This document shows, piece by piece, positions 1 through 8,710 of a stretch of 64,000 bases of DNA (position 1 is its first letter; each line of letters starts with the position of its first letter). The stretch is taken from positions 79,501 through 143,500 of the forward strand of contig NZ_CP080442.1 in NCBI RefSeq assembly GCF_019597925.1, given 5' to 3'. The notes beneath the pieces were generated by a model that saw nothing but the letters and a program-made list of their open reading frames with translations, did no database searches and was not told the origin of the DNA. Origin of the DNA: [Clostridium] scindens. GTDB lineage: Bacteria > Bacillota > Clostridia > Lachnospirales > Lachnospiraceae. Made by a program: the position numbers and the translations under genes.

Positions 1-698
1 CTAAGATGGATGAACTACGGGTAGCGGACGCCATCACAGAGATTTTCAATCTGTTCAAACGCTGCAACAAATATATAGACGAGACCATGCCATGGGCGCT
101 GGCGAAAGACGAGTCTAAAAAAGACCGCCTGGAGACGGTGCTTTACAACCTGCTGGAAAGCATCAAGGCAGGCGCCGTGCTGCTGGAATCCTTCATGCCA
201 GACACCTCCGCCAAGATTCTGGCGCAGCTGGGCGACGGCAAAGTAACCGATAAGCCGGAGATTCTCTTTGCAAGACTCGACATAGACGAAGTCATGAAGA
301 AGGTAGAAGAACTCCATCCTCCGGTTGCTGAAGAAGTAGCAGAGGAAGAAGTCATTGATATCGAGGCAAAGCCAGAGATTACATTTGAAGAATTCGGCAA
401 GATGCAGTTCCAGGTGGGCGAGATCATCGCCTGCGAGGAAGTGAAGAAGTCAAAGAAGCTGCTGTGTTCCCAGGTGAAAGTGGGAAGCCAGGTGAAGCAG
501 ATCGTATCCGGAATCAAGGCGCATTACTCTGCAGAAGAGATGGTCGGCAAGAAAGTCATGGTGCTTGTGAACCTTAAGCCGGCAAAACTGGCAGGAGTAT
601 TATCCGAAGGAATGCTGCTGTGCGCGGAAGACGCAGAAGGCAATCTGGCGCTGATGACCCCGGAAAAAGAAATGCCGGCTGGCGCACAGATCAGTTAA
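1..698 (+). CDS. metG: Methionyl-tRNA synthetase, C-terminal part (5' truncated by window edge)
   Basis: The reading frame is already open at the first complete codon (position 3), so this is the 3' end of a longer gene and the ATG at 6 is internal. The first ~90 codons resemble the helical anticodon-binding domain of class I MetRS (motif TMPWALAKDE). An acidic linker follows (EEVAEEEVIDIE). The last ~100 codons form the tRNA-binding OB-fold appended to many bacterial MetRS enzymes, from FEEFGKMQFQVGEI through VSGIKAHYSAEE to the end. The enzyme charges tRNA-Met in the cytosol and the appended domain dimerises and adds tRNA affinity (family knowledge). The catalytic HIGH/KMSKS core is outside the window. 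Confidence 0.93.
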   Translation, partial: KMDELRVADAITEIFNLFKRCNKYIDETMPWALAKDESKKDRLETVLYNLLESIKAGAVLLESFMPDTSAKILAQLGDGKVTDKPEILFARLDIDEVMKKVEELHPPVAEEVAEEEVIDIEAKPEITFEEFGKMQFQVGEIIACEEVKKSKKLLCSQVKVGSQVKQIVSGIKAHYSAEEMVGKKVMVLVNLKPAKLAGVLSEGMLLCAEDAEGNLALMTPEKEMPAGAQIS

Positions 699-742
699 AA
701 TCTTCAAACAATAACAAAAAGGGACAGGATATGATGCAAAGT

Positions 743-775
743 GACACGTAACACTTTTTAAAAGTGTTACGTGTC
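743..775. repeat. Perfect 33-nt palindrome upstream of ddh
   Basis: The arms are gacacgtaacacttt (743-757) and its exact complement (761-775), around a 3-nt centre. There is no U-tract after it, so it is not a canonical terminator. It lies between metG and the ddh ribosome site and could be an RNA hairpin or a repeat-family palindrome. A related palindrome sits at 23061-23089. Confidence 0.75.
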
Positions 776-799
776 AAATTAACAAAGGAGATGAAGAAT

Positions 800-1786
800 A
801 TGGATAAAATCAGAATTGGTATCGTGGGATATGGCAACATTGGCAGAGGCGTGGAGAAGGCCATCGCCCGCAACGAGGATATGGAACTGACGGCTGTATT
901 TACGAGAAGAGACCCTTCAGGCGTAAAGATTGCAACCGAGGGTGTTGAGGTAAAGCATATCGATGACATGTTATCCATGAAGGATAAAATTGATGTGATG
1001 ATGCTCTGCGGAGGCTCTGCGACGGATCTTCCGGTAATGGGGCCCCAGATCGTCCAGAATTTTAATACAATTGACAGTTTTGATACCCATGCCAGAATCC
1101 CGGAATATTTTGCAAATGTGGATAAAGCGGCAAAATCCGGTGGACATGTAGGAATCATCTCTGTGGGCTGGGATCCGGGAATGTTCTCGTTAAACCGCCT
1201 GTATGCAGAGTCCATCCTGGTACAGGGAAGCACCTATACATTCTGGGGAAAGGGCGTAAGCCAGGGGCATTCTGACGCCATCCGGCGCGTGGAAGGCGTA
1301 AAGAATGCCATCCAGTATACCGTGCCGGTTGAGGACGCCGTGGAACGCGTAAGGAGCGGAAGCGAGCCGCAGCTTACCACAAGGGACAAGCATCTGCGGG
1401 AATGCTATGTAGTGCCGGAAGAAGGGGCAGACCTTAAGAAGATTGAAGAGACCATCAAGACAATGCCGAATTATTTTGATGATTATGATACGACGGTTAC
1501 CTTTATCACAGAGGAAGAGCTGAAAGAGAACCACAGCAAGATGCCTCATGGCGGATTTGTAATCCGAAGCGGCGAGACGGGGACGGATGGAAGCAAGCAT
1601 ATTATCGAATATTCCCTGAAACTGGATTCTAATCCAGAATTCACGGCCAGCGTGCTCGTGTGCTATGCAAGAGCTGCCTATCGTCTGGCGAAGGCAGGCG
1701 AGACAGGGGCAAAGACGGTATTCGATATCGCTCCGGCGCTTTTATCTATGAAGACGCCGGAACAGCTGCGCGCCGAGTTGCTGTAA
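800..1786 (+). CDS. ddh: meso-Diaminopimelate dehydrogenase
   Basis: NADP-dependent Ddh makes meso-2,6-diaminopimelate from tetrahydrodipicolinate in a single step, feeding lysine and peptidoglycan synthesis. The 328-residue protein opens with a Rossmann dinucleotide motif (IGIVGYGNIGRGV) and carries the family motifs FDTHARIPEYF and VGWDPGMFSLNRL; the family is usually ~326 residues. ATG 800 is chosen because the ribosome site aaaggag (784-790) sits nine bases before it, whereas the in-frame ATGs at 764 and 791 are upstream of or directly against that site. It is followed closely by tatD and may be co-transcribed. The main alternative is another Gfo/Idh-like dehydrogenase, which I consider unlikely. 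Confidence 0.92.
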   Translation: MDKIRIGIVGYGNIGRGVEKAIARNEDMELTAVFTRRDPSGVKIATEGVEVKHIDDMLSMKDKIDVMMLCGGSATDLPVMGPQIVQNFNTIDSFDTHARIPEYFANVDKAAKSGGHVGIISVGWDPGMFSLNRLYAESILVQGSTYTFWGKGVSQGHSDAIRRVEGVKNAIQYTVPVEDAVERVRSGSEPQLTTRDKHLRECYVVPEEGADLKKIEETIKTMPNYFDDYDTTVTFITEEELKENHSKMPHGGFVIRSGETGTDGSKHIIEYSLKLDSNPEFTASVLVCYARAAYRLAKAGETGAKTVFDIAPALLSMKTPEQLRAELL

Positions 1787-1805
1787 CAGCAGGTTTGGAG
1801 GAGAC

Positions 1806-2567
1806 ATGATATTCGAGACACATGCACATTATGATGACGAGCAATTTGATGAGGACCGCAGGGAACTCCTGGAATCCATGGCAGCGGGAGGCGTAGGCAC
1901 GATCGTAAATGTAAGCGCTACTTATGAATCCTGCCAAAAGGTAGTAGATATGGTCCAGGAATATCCCTTCATGTATGCTGCTGTGGGCGTCCACCCGGAT
2001 AATGTGGGCAGCCTGAATGAAGAGACGTTTGCAAGCATGAAGGAGTTATTCCGGAAGGATAAGGTAGTGGCGGTTGGCGAGATCGGCCTTGACTATTATT
2101 GGGACAACGAGTCCCATGAGACGCAGAAGGAATGGTATGTCCGCCAGCTGGACTTGGCCAGGGAACTGGATCTTCCGGTCCTGATCCACAGCCGGGACGC
2201 GGCGGCAGATACGATGCAGATTATGAAAGAGCACGCACAAGGGCTTAAAGGCGTGATCCACTGCTACTCCTACTCCATGGAAATGGCAAAGGAGTATGTG
2301 AAGATGGGCTTCTACATCGGAGTAGGCGGAGTCGTTACGTTCAAAAACGGAAGAAGGCTTAAGGAAACGGTGGAAGCGATACCGCTGGAATCCATCCTTC
2401 TTGAGACGGATTGTCCATATCTTGCGCCCGAGCCGTTTAGAGGCAAACGCAATAACTCTATGTATATCAAGTATGTGGCAGAGGAGATTGCAGGGCTGAA
2501 AGGAACGACTTATGAAGAGGTCGTGGCGCAGACGGAGGAAAATGCTAGGAAAATGTATCGCTTATAA
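1806..2567 (+). CDS. tatD: TatD-family metal-dependent deoxyribonuclease
   Basis: A cytosolic TIM-barrel hydrolase of the amidohydrolase superfamily, with 3'-5' exonuclease or DNase activity in characterised members. Visible metal ligands include the N-terminal HAH motif (residues 6-8), VGEIGLDYYWD, LIHSRDA, HCYS and the C-terminal ETDCPYLAPEPFRGKRN. The length of 253 residues is normal for YcfH/TatD proteins. The start is preceded by ggaggag. In many Firmicutes this gene follows metG and precedes rsmA, as it does here apart from the inserted ddh. The precise in vivo substrate is not established by sequence. Confidence 0.92.
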   Translation: MIFETHAHYDDEQFDEDRRELLESMAAGGVGTIVNVSATYESCQKVVDMVQEYPFMYAAVGVHPDNVGSLNEETFASMKELFRKDKVVAVGEIGLDYYWDNESHETQKEWYVRQLDLARELDLPVLIHSRDAAADTMQIMKEHAQGLKGVIHCYSYSMEMAKEYVKMGFYIGVGGVVTFKNGRRLKETVEAIPLESILLETDCPYLAPEPFRGKRNNSMYIKYVAEEIAGLKGTTYEEVVAQTEENARKMYRL

Positions 2568-2587
2568 ATCATTAAAAAATCAGAAAG

Positions 2588-2614
2588 CGGATGGCTCTTT
2601 ATGCCATCCGTTTC
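2588..2614 (+). terminator. Weak intrinsic terminator after tatD
   Basis: An 8-bp stem cggatggc/gccatccg with a 7-nt loop is followed by tttcat, only a short U-tract. Termination may be partial. Confidence 0.55.
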
Positions 2615-2757
2615 ATCATCAACAGCGGGTCAGAGGACCGGCGGCTGTCTCTGAAAATTCATATTTTCTTAATATTATTTTATTTTTTTGTATATCATAA
2701 AAGCCCAGAGTATTGTATAATAATGAATATTACACAGGACTGGGGGAGTAAAGTTTC

Positions 2758-3633
2758 ATGAGCAGGCCGACTTTGGGGAATCCGCAGAATACCATCGAGA
2801 TCTTACAGAAATATCAGTTTACATTTCAGAAAAAATTCGGTCAGAACTTCTTAATTGATACCCACGTATTAGACAAAATTATCCGTGCCGCTGACATCGG
2901 CAAAGAAGACATGGTGCTGGAGATAGGGCCAGGCATTGGTACGATGACGCAGTATCTGGCAGAAGCAGCGGGAAAGGTGATCGCAGTAGAGATTGACAAG
3001 AACTTGATACCCATTCTATCAGATACGCTAAGCGGGTATGAGAATGTGCAGATTATCAATGAGGATGTACTAAAACTGGATATTCAAAGGCTTGTGGAGG
3101 AAGAAAATGCCGGGCGGCCGATCAAGGTCGTGGCCAACCTCCCTTATTACATTACGACTCCGATTATTATGGGGCTATTTGAGAGCCATGTGCCGCTTTA
3201 CAGCGTTACCGTCATGGTACAGAAGGAAGTGGCGGACCGTATGCAGACAGGGCCGGGCAACAAGGATTACGGCGCGCTGTCATTGGCGGTCCAGTATTAT
3301 GCCGAGCCTTATATTGTGGCAAATGTGCCGCCCAACTGCTTTATGCCAAGGCCGAAGGTGGGGTCTGCGGTGATACGGCTTACACGGCATGAGAAGCCGC
3401 CGGTGGAAGTAGAAGATGAAAGACTGCTATTTGATATAATCCGAGCGTCATTTAACCAGCGGCGCAAGACGCTGGCGAATGGGCTGAACAACTCGGACAG
3501 GCTGGATATTCCCAAGGAGGCGATCACAGAAGCCATCCAGCAGCTGGGAAAGGGGCCGTCCGTCAGGGGAGAGACGCTGACGCTTGAAGAATTTGCAAAG
3601 TTAAGCAATAGTTTGTGGCAATATATGCAGTAG
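2758..3633 (+). CDS. rsmA: 16S rRNA dimethyladenosine transferase RsmA (KsgA)
   Basis: It transfers methyl groups from SAM to two adjacent adenosines near the 3' end of 16S rRNA during 30S maturation. The 291-residue protein shows the family entry motif KKFGQNFLID (residues ~28-37), the SAM-binding LEIGPGIGTMTQYL, and the catalytic NLPYYITTPI motif typical of N6-adenine methylation. The ribosome site is a gggggag run before ATG 2758. A TATAAT box at 2716-2721 upstream suggests a local promoter, but I see no good -35 at the usual distance. Confidence 0.96.
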   Translation: MSRPTLGNPQNTIEILQKYQFTFQKKFGQNFLIDTHVLDKIIRAADIGKEDMVLEIGPGIGTMTQYLAEAAGKVIAVEIDKNLIPILSDTLSGYENVQIINEDVLKLDIQRLVEEENAGRPIKVVANLPYYITTPIIMGLFESHVPLYSVTVMVQKEVADRMQTGPGNKDYGALSLAVQYYAEPYIVANVPPNCFMPRPKVGSAVIRLTRHEKPPVEVEDERLLFDIIRASFNQRRKTLANGLNNSDRLDIPKEAITEAIQQLGKGPSVRGETLTLEEFAKLSNSLWQYMQ

Positions 3634-3692
3634 GGCTATTGACTTTACTATAATAACCTGAAACACAACAACGAACAGAAAGGATGATGACT

Positions 3693-5063
3693 ATGGCGAC
3701 AAAGAGAGAGTATGCATTGTTTGAGATCACACCGGAGATTGAGCATTTTGCCCAACTTTGCGAAGACAATAATGCAATTGATAAGGAACTGTACACGAAG
3801 TACGAGGTAAAGAGGGGCCTGCGTGATGTGAACGGCAAGGGCGTCCTGGCCGGACTTACGAATATATCAGACGTATGCGCCACCAAGATCGAAGATGGCA
3901 AGGAAGTCCCGTGCGCAGGCAACTTATACTACCGTGGCTACAATATCAAGGATCTGGTACAGGGATTTTTAAAAGATGAACATTACGGATTCGAAGAGAT
4001 CGCATATCTTTTACTGTTCGGAGAACTGCCGAATGAGAAGGAACTGTCTATGTTCCATGAGACGCTGGTAGAACGGCGCACGCTGCCGCCTACATTTGTA
4101 AGAGACGTAATCATGAAGGCGCCAAGCCGGGACATGATGAACAGCCTGTCCCGCTCCATATTGAATCTGTATACTTATGACGCCAAAGCGGACGACACAT
4201 CCATACCGAATGTGCTGCGCCAGTGCTTGAACCTGATCAGCCAGTTTCCGATGCTGATGGTCTATGGATACCACGCATATAATTACCGTATGGGGGATGA
4301 TCTGTTTATCTATGCGCCGTCCCCGGAACTGTCCACAGCAGAGAATATCTTGATGATGCTCAGGGAAGACCGCAAGTATACGAAGCTGGAAGCCAAGATC
4401 CTGGACATGGCCCTCGTGCTTCACATGGATCATGGCGGCGGTAATAACTCCACGTTTACCACCCATGTCGTCACGTCATCCGGCACCGATACATATTCCA
4501 CTATTGCCGCGGCCATGGCGTCCCTTAAGGGGCCAAAGCACGGCGGTGCGAACATCAAGGTAACTCAGATGTTTGAAGACATGAAGGAAAATCTTTCTGA
4601 CTGGGAAGACAAAGATGAAGTGCGCAAGTATCTGAACGACTTGCTGGAGAAAAAGGCATTTGACAAGAAGGGGCTGATCTATGGAATGGGCCATGCGATC
4701 TACTCCGTATCTGACCCAAGAGCTGATATCTTCAAAGTGTTCGTAAAGCAGCTGGCGAAGGAAAAGGGATACGAAAAAGAATACGCCCTGTATGAGATGG
4801 TGGAGCATATGGCTCCGGAAGTGATTGCTGAGAAACGCAAGATATATAAAGGCGTGAATGCTAATGTAGACTTTTACAGCGGACTGGTATACGGCATGCT
4901 GGATCTGCCGCCGTCATTATACACGCCGATATTCGCGGCAGCGCGTATTGTAGGATGGAGCGCCCACAGGCTGGAAGAGTTAAAGAACGTAGACAAGATC
5001 ATACGTCCGGCTTATAAGCCGCTGGCGGCCCACAGAGATTATATCAGAATGGAAGACAGATAG
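3693..5063 (+). CDS. gltA: Citrate synthase
   Basis: Condenses acetyl-CoA with oxaloacetate to citrate, here probably as the oxidative entry toward 2-oxoglutarate and glutamate in an anaerobe. At 456 residues, the protein carries the conserved histidine regions LHMDHGGGNNSTF and YGMGHAIYSVSDPRA and a helical C-terminus with RIVGWSAHRLEEL. ATG 3693 is preferred because the aaagga ribosome site (3679-3684) abuts the upstream ATGs at 3684 and 3687. No aconitase or isocitrate dehydrogenase lies next to it. 2-Methylcitrate synthase is a possible alternative specificity, but no prp genes are nearby. Confidence 0.9.
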   Translation: MATKREYALFEITPEIEHFAQLCEDNNAIDKELYTKYEVKRGLRDVNGKGVLAGLTNISDVCATKIEDGKEVPCAGNLYYRGYNIKDLVQGFLKDEHYGFEEIAYLLLFGELPNEKELSMFHETLVERRTLPPTFVRDVIMKAPSRDMMNSLSRSILNLYTYDAKADDTSIPNVLRQCLNLISQFPMLMVYGYHAYNYRMGDDLFIYAPSPELSTAENILMMLREDRKYTKLEAKILDMALVLHMDHGGGNNSTFTTHVVTSSGTDTYSTIAAAMASLKGPKHGGANIKVTQMFEDMKENLSDWEDKDEVRKYLNDLLEKKAFDKKGLIYGMGHAIYSVSDPRADIFKVFVKQLAKEKGYEKEYALYEMVEHMAPEVIAEKRKIYKGVNANVDFYSGLVYGMLDLPPSLYTPIFAAARIVGWSAHRLEELKNVDKIIRPAYKPLAAHRDYIRMEDR

Positions 5064-6002
5064 ATGGAAAATGAGTTTTACTACCCCTCCAGAGATGGCA
5101 AGACCCAGATCCACGCGATGGAATGGGTGCCGGAGGGAGAGATAAAAGGCGTGCTGCAGATCTGCCACGGCATGGTCGAATATATAAAGAGGTACCGGGA
5201 ACTGGGCGAATATCTGGCAGAACGCGGGTATTATGTGACCGGCCATGACCATCTGGGACACGGGCAGTCTGTGCAAAGCGAAGCCGATTATGGATATTTT
5301 GATGAGACAAAAGGCAACCAGTATGTAATAGGCGACATACATAGGCTGAGGGAGATTACGATGGAGAAATTCCCGGATGCGCCTTATTACATGCTGGGGC
5401 ACAGCATGGGTTCGTTCCTGCTCAGGCAGTACCTGACCTTATATGGCAAAGGGCTGGCTGGAGCCATTGTCATGGGAACCGGCTATCAGGGCACGCTGAT
5501 ACTTTCGGCTGGACAGTGCATCTGCCGTATTATCGCTGCGTTCAAGGGATGGAAATACCGGAGCAAGTTCGTAGACCGGCTTAGTTTCGGCGGATATAAC
5601 AAGAGATTCGAGCCTGGAGAGACTTCCAAGGAATGGATCACCAGCGATAAGGAAAGGTGCCGGAAGTACGCGGAGGATCCTCTGTGCTCCTTCATGTTTA
5701 CCTTAGGCGCATATTATCAGATGTTTGAAGGGATGAAGGCGCTGACCAGGGACGAAAGCATGGAGCACATTCCAAAAGACCTTCCTATGCTGTTTGTGTC
5801 CGGCAAGGACGATCCGGTAGGCGGATTTGGCAAAGGCGTAGAAAAGGTATTCGCCAAGTATAAAGACGCCGGAATGCAGAAGATATCTATGCATCTGTAT
5901 GAGGGTGACCGGCATGAGATATTAAACGAGACAGACCGGGAACAGGTGTATGATGACCTGTTCCAGTGGATGGAAGATCAGAAAGGAGCGCGGCAATTTT
6001 AA
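5064..6002 (+). CDS. Alpha/beta-hydrolase, monoacylglycerol lipase/lysophospholipase type
   Basis: A serine hydrolase with the oxyanion region QICHGMVEYIKRY, the nucleophile elbow GHSMGS, an acid residue in SGKDDPVGG and the catalytic histidine in EGDRHEILNE. This set and order are typical of the Hydrolase_4 / monoacylglycerol lipase family, whose members cleave acylglycerols or lysophospholipids. There is no signal peptide, so it is cytosolic. The ATG directly follows the citrate synthase stop, so the two are translationally linked. The substrate cannot be read from the sequence. Confidence 0.85.
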   Translation: MENEFYYPSRDGKTQIHAMEWVPEGEIKGVLQICHGMVEYIKRYRELGEYLAERGYYVTGHDHLGHGQSVQSEADYGYFDETKGNQYVIGDIHRLREITMEKFPDAPYYMLGHSMGSFLLRQYLTLYGKGLAGAIVMGTGYQGTLILSAGQCICRIIAAFKGWKYRSKFVDRLSFGGYNKRFEPGETSKEWITSDKERCRKYAEDPLCSFMFTLGAYYQMFEGMKALTRDESMEHIPKDLPMLFVSGKDDPVGGFGKGVEKVFAKYKDAGMQKISMHLYEGDRHEILNETDREQVYDDLFQWMEDQKGARQF

Positions 6003-6018
6003 GGTGCCGCGCTCCTTT
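5982..6018 (+). terminator. Strong hairpin at the hydrolase stop codon
   Basis: A perfect 14-bp stem (aaaggagcgcggca and its complement) flanks the stop codon of the hydrolase gene and ends in cuccuuu. The left arm lies inside the coding sequence. Confidence 0.8.
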
Positions 6019-6081
6019 GACCGAAAAAAATAAGGCGTCCATGGGGATGATTCGAATTTTTTTCGAAAATGTGATGAAACA

Positions 6082-6110
6082 TTGACAATGAATAATTGAA
6101 AGAATAGAAT
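6082..6110 (+). promoter_or_regulatory. Sigma-A promoter of the D-glutamate/5-oxoproline operon
   Basis: A consensus TTGACA (6082-6087), 17-bp spacer and TAGAAT (6105-6110). The predicted start is near 6117, about 90 nt before the aminotransferase ATG. Confidence 0.75.
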
Positions 6111-6126
6111 AAACTCAAAATATAAG

Positions 6127-6172
6127 GGTACACAGACAAAGGCGTCGGAACTTTGTCTGCGTGCCTTTTTTT
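6127..6172 (+). terminator. Leader terminator/attenuator between promoter and operon
   Basis: The core stem is cagacaaag/ctttgtctg, extended by wobble pairs to about 15 bp, and is followed by seven Us. It sits about 10 nt after the predicted transcription start and before the first gene, so it looks like a leader attenuator. No antiterminator or ligand-binding fold is obvious. Confidence 0.7.
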
Positions 6173-6205
6173 GTTGCATAAACTATGAATTTGGAGGAAG
6201 AAAAG

Positions 6206-7051
6206 ATGAAAACATTGGGCTATTATAACGGTAAATTTGGCGAACTTGAGGACATGAGCATTCCGATGAACGACCGCGTATGCTGGTTTGGCGACGGCGT
6301 CTATGACGCAGGGCCGTCCAGAAATTATAAGATATTCGCGATGGATGAACATGTAGACAGATTCTTTAACAGCGCAGGCCTGTTAGACATAAAGATGCCG
6401 ATGTCGAAGGAAGAATTAAAGGCGCTCCTGCAGGAGATGGTAGATAAGATGGATACGGGAAACCTGTTTGTATACTACCAGGCAACCAGGGGGACAGGAA
6501 TCCGCAATCACGCATATACAAAAGGACCGGCCAACCTGTGGATCATGCTGAAGCCGGCAGAGATATCCGACGGAAAAGAACCTATAAAATTGATTACCTG
6601 CGAAGATACAAGATTCCTACACTGCAACATAAAGACCTTGAATCTGATTCCTTCCGTGGTGGCGACGCAGAAAGCCCAGGATGCCGGATGCCAGGAGGCA
6701 GTATTCTACCGTGCAGGAGGGCGGGTGACAGAATGCGCGCATAGCAATGTACATATTATCCAGGACGGCAAACTTGTGACAGCCCCAACCGATAACCTGA
6801 TTCTTCCGGGAATCGCGAGAGCGCATATCATCAAAGCCTGCAAGAAACTCGGAATTCCGGTAAGCGAGACGCCATATACGCTGGATGATCTTTTTAAAGC
6901 GGAAGAAGTAATCGTATCAAGTTCCAGCAATCTCTGCTTGTATGCCAATGAGATTGACGGCAGGGCGGTAGGCGGAAAGAATCCGGAATTGCTGGAGAAC
7001 ATCCGCAGCGAAGTACTGAATGAATTTTATGAGGCTACAGAAGCAGAATAA
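6206..7051 (+). CDS. dat: D-amino acid aminotransferase (class IV, PLP)
   Basis: A fold-type IV aminotransferase. D-amino acid transaminases of this family interconvert D-alanine plus 2-oxoglutarate with pyruvate plus D-glutamate. The 281-residue length matches Bacillus D-amino acid transaminase (~282). The PLP lysine is in CNIKTLNLIPSV, close to the DAAT form CDIKSLNLL; ATRGTG and VTECAHSNVHI are further family motifs. ATG 6206 is chosen for the ggagg site eight bases upstream; the ATG at 6185 has none. It is the first gene of the operon with PxpBCA and two D-glutamate-cyclase-like proteins, which favours a D-glutamate role over branched-chain or aminodeoxychorismate roles. Confidence 0.85.
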   Translation: MKTLGYYNGKFGELEDMSIPMNDRVCWFGDGVYDAGPSRNYKIFAMDEHVDRFFNSAGLLDIKMPMSKEELKALLQEMVDKMDTGNLFVYYQATRGTGIRNHAYTKGPANLWIMLKPAEISDGKEPIKLITCEDTRFLHCNIKTLNLIPSVVATQKAQDAGCQEAVFYRAGGRVTECAHSNVHIIQDGKLVTAPTDNLILPGIARAHIIKACKKLGIPVSETPYTLDDLFKAEEVIVSSSSNLCLYANEIDGRAVGGKNPELLENIRSEVLNEFYEATEAE

Positions 7052-7070
7052 CAGACGGAAGGGTGAAGTC

Positions 7071-7811
7071 ATGGGAGAGATTAGATTTATGGCGGCAGGA
7101 GACAGGGCTATGGTGGCGGAGTTTGGAAATGTGATTGACAATGCCGTCAATAACAAGATTCATCTCCTGGCCGCAAGGATTACGGCAGAACATCTGCCGG
7201 GGATAGAAGAACTGGTTCCGACATTTCGGTCCCTGATGATATATTACGATCCTCTGTACACTTCCTTTGGAGAGTTAAGACAGAGGATAGAGGCATTGGG
7301 GAGCATTTCCGGAGAGGCGGTCAGAAAGAAGAAGCGTATTCTTAAGATTCCCTGCTGTTATGGGGCGCGATTCGGGCTGGATCTAAGAAGCATGGAAGCG
7401 TATACCGGGCTCGACCGGGACGAGATTATAGACATCCACAGTTCCGTGGACTACAAGATCTATATGATGGGCTTTCTTCCTGGTTTCGTATATCTAGGCG
7501 GTCTGGATAAAAGGATTGAGATGCCAAGACTTGAGACGCCTCGCGTGAAGATACTTCCCGGGGCGGTAGGGATCGGAGGAGGCCAGACTGGCATATATCC
7601 GCTGGCGTCTCCGGGTGGCTGGAGGCTGATGGGAGGAACCCCTGTCGACTTCTATGATCCGGACAGAAAAGAGCCAATCCTTTGCAAGGCCGGAGAATAC
7701 ATACGTTTTGTACCAATTACCATCGGCGATTATTATGAGATCCGCCATCAGGTAGTAAAAGGAGACTATCAGGTAGAAATTGTGGAAGAAGGTGAAGAAG
7801 GATGTCCATAA
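7071..7811 (+). CDS. pxpB: 5-oxoprolinase subunit PxpB (KipI family)
   Basis: A PF02682-type (carboxyltransferase C/D) protein, 246 residues. Visible motifs are the early GDRAMVAEFG, RILKIPCCYG and the very characteristic GFLPGFVYLGGLD and GVGIGGGQTGIYP-like segments (read here as AVGIGGGQTGIYP). In Bacillus the homologue KipI also inhibits sporulation kinase KinA; the widespread function is a subunit of the ATP-dependent 5-oxoprolinase PxpABC, which opens 5-oxoproline to glutamate. The start at 7071 follows a gaaggg site. The 3' end overlaps pxpC by 10 nt, indicating translational coupling. Confidence 0.92.
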   Translation: MGEIRFMAAGDRAMVAEFGNVIDNAVNNKIHLLAARITAEHLPGIEELVPTFRSLMIYYDPLYTSFGELRQRIEALGSISGEAVRKKKRILKIPCCYGARFGLDLRSMEAYTGLDRDEIIDIHSSVDYKIYMMGFLPGFVYLGGLDKRIEMPRLETPRVKILPGAVGIGGGQTGIYPLASPGGWRLMGGTPVDFYDPDRKEPILCKAGEYIRFVPITIGDYYEIRHQVVKGDYQVEIVEEGEEGCP

Positions 7812-8710
7812 AAATCACAATGCCCGGAGCGCTGACTACGGTGCAGGATGCCGGAAGGTTCGGCTATCAGAAATCCGGCATAGGAACCTCCGGGGTCATG
7901 GATCTGGAATCATACCAGAAGGCAAATTACCTGGTAGGAAATGAGTCCGGGGAAGCCGTCCTGGAGTTTACCTTATTTGGCGGAGCGATGGAATTAACGG
8001 AGGATGGGATAATCGCTATTACGGGTGCAGATATGGAGCCGACATTAAACGACAGACCCATAGCCATGAATCAGCCGGTTCCGGTAAGATCAGGGGATGT
8101 CCTTGCGTTCGGCATGGCAAAAGAAGGGTGCCGCTCCTATCTGGCCGTTGCCGGAGGCCTGGATGTCCCGGTGGTCCTTGGAAGCCGCGCTACCAATATG
8201 AAATGCAGGATGGGAGGATACGAAGGCCGTCCGCTTAAGGCAGGAGATGAAATCGCTGTCGGGGCAGACAGAAAAGACTTTGACCAGATAAAAGACAGGC
8301 GTGTCAAAGCCCGTCAGTATCTGTCGGAAATCACGGTAAGAGTGGTAGAAGGCCCTCAGGCGGAGTACTTTACCGAGGGAGGCAAGAAGACCTTCTATAA
8401 AGAAACCTACACCATATCTGACCAGAGCGACCGCATGGGCTATCGCATGGAAGGAAAGAAGATCGAAAGCGTTTCCGGCACCGACATCATATCGGACGGG
8501 ATCGCATTGGGCTCCGTCCAGGTACCGGCCGACGGAAGGCCGATCGTGCTTCTTGCCGACAGGCAGACCACAGGAGGATATGCGAAGATTGCCACCGTGT
8601 GCTCCTTTGATATTCCCAAACTGGTGCAGGGTAGACCCGGGGACAGAGTCAGATTTGTCCGGATATCCGTAGAAGAAGCGCAGAAGATCAACAGAAAGCG
8701 GGGAATCTAG
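7802..8710 (+). CDS. pxpC: 5-oxoprolinase subunit PxpC (KipA family)
   Basis: A PF02626-type (carboxyltransferase A/B) protein of 302 residues, the usual partner of PxpB. It opens with the family signature ALTTVQDAGRFGYQ, then GVMDLESYQKANYLVGN, LAVAGGLDVPVVLGSRAT and, near the C-terminus, DRQTTGGYAKIATV. With PxpB and PxpA it forms the prokaryotic 5-oxoprolinase (family knowledge). It overlaps pxpB and is followed with no gap by the next gene, so all three are surely one message. A urea carboxylase-type function is unlikely because no biotin carboxylase is nearby. Confidence 0.92.
   Translation: MSIKITMPGALTTVQDAGRFGYQKSGIGTSGVMDLESYQKANYLVGNESGEAVLEFTLFGGAMELTEDGIIAITGADMEPTLNDRPIAMNQPVPVRSGDVLAFGMAKEGCRSYLAVAGGLDVPVVLGSRATNMKCRMGGYEGRPLKAGDEIAVGADRKDFDQIKDRRVKARQYLSEITVRVVEGPQAEYFTEGGKKTFYKETYTISDQSDRMGYRMEGKKIESVSGTDIISDGIALGSVQVPADGRPIVLLADRQTTGGYAKIATVCSFDIPKLVQGRPGDRVRFVRISVEEAQKINRKRGI

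Noticed and set aside
743..775. Intrinsic terminator of metG
   Set aside because: Perfect stem but no U-tract on either reading that would serve metG.
2512..2700. A 62-codon plus-strand frame after tatD
   Set aside because: Overlaps the tatD end in another frame and contains the terminator hairpin.
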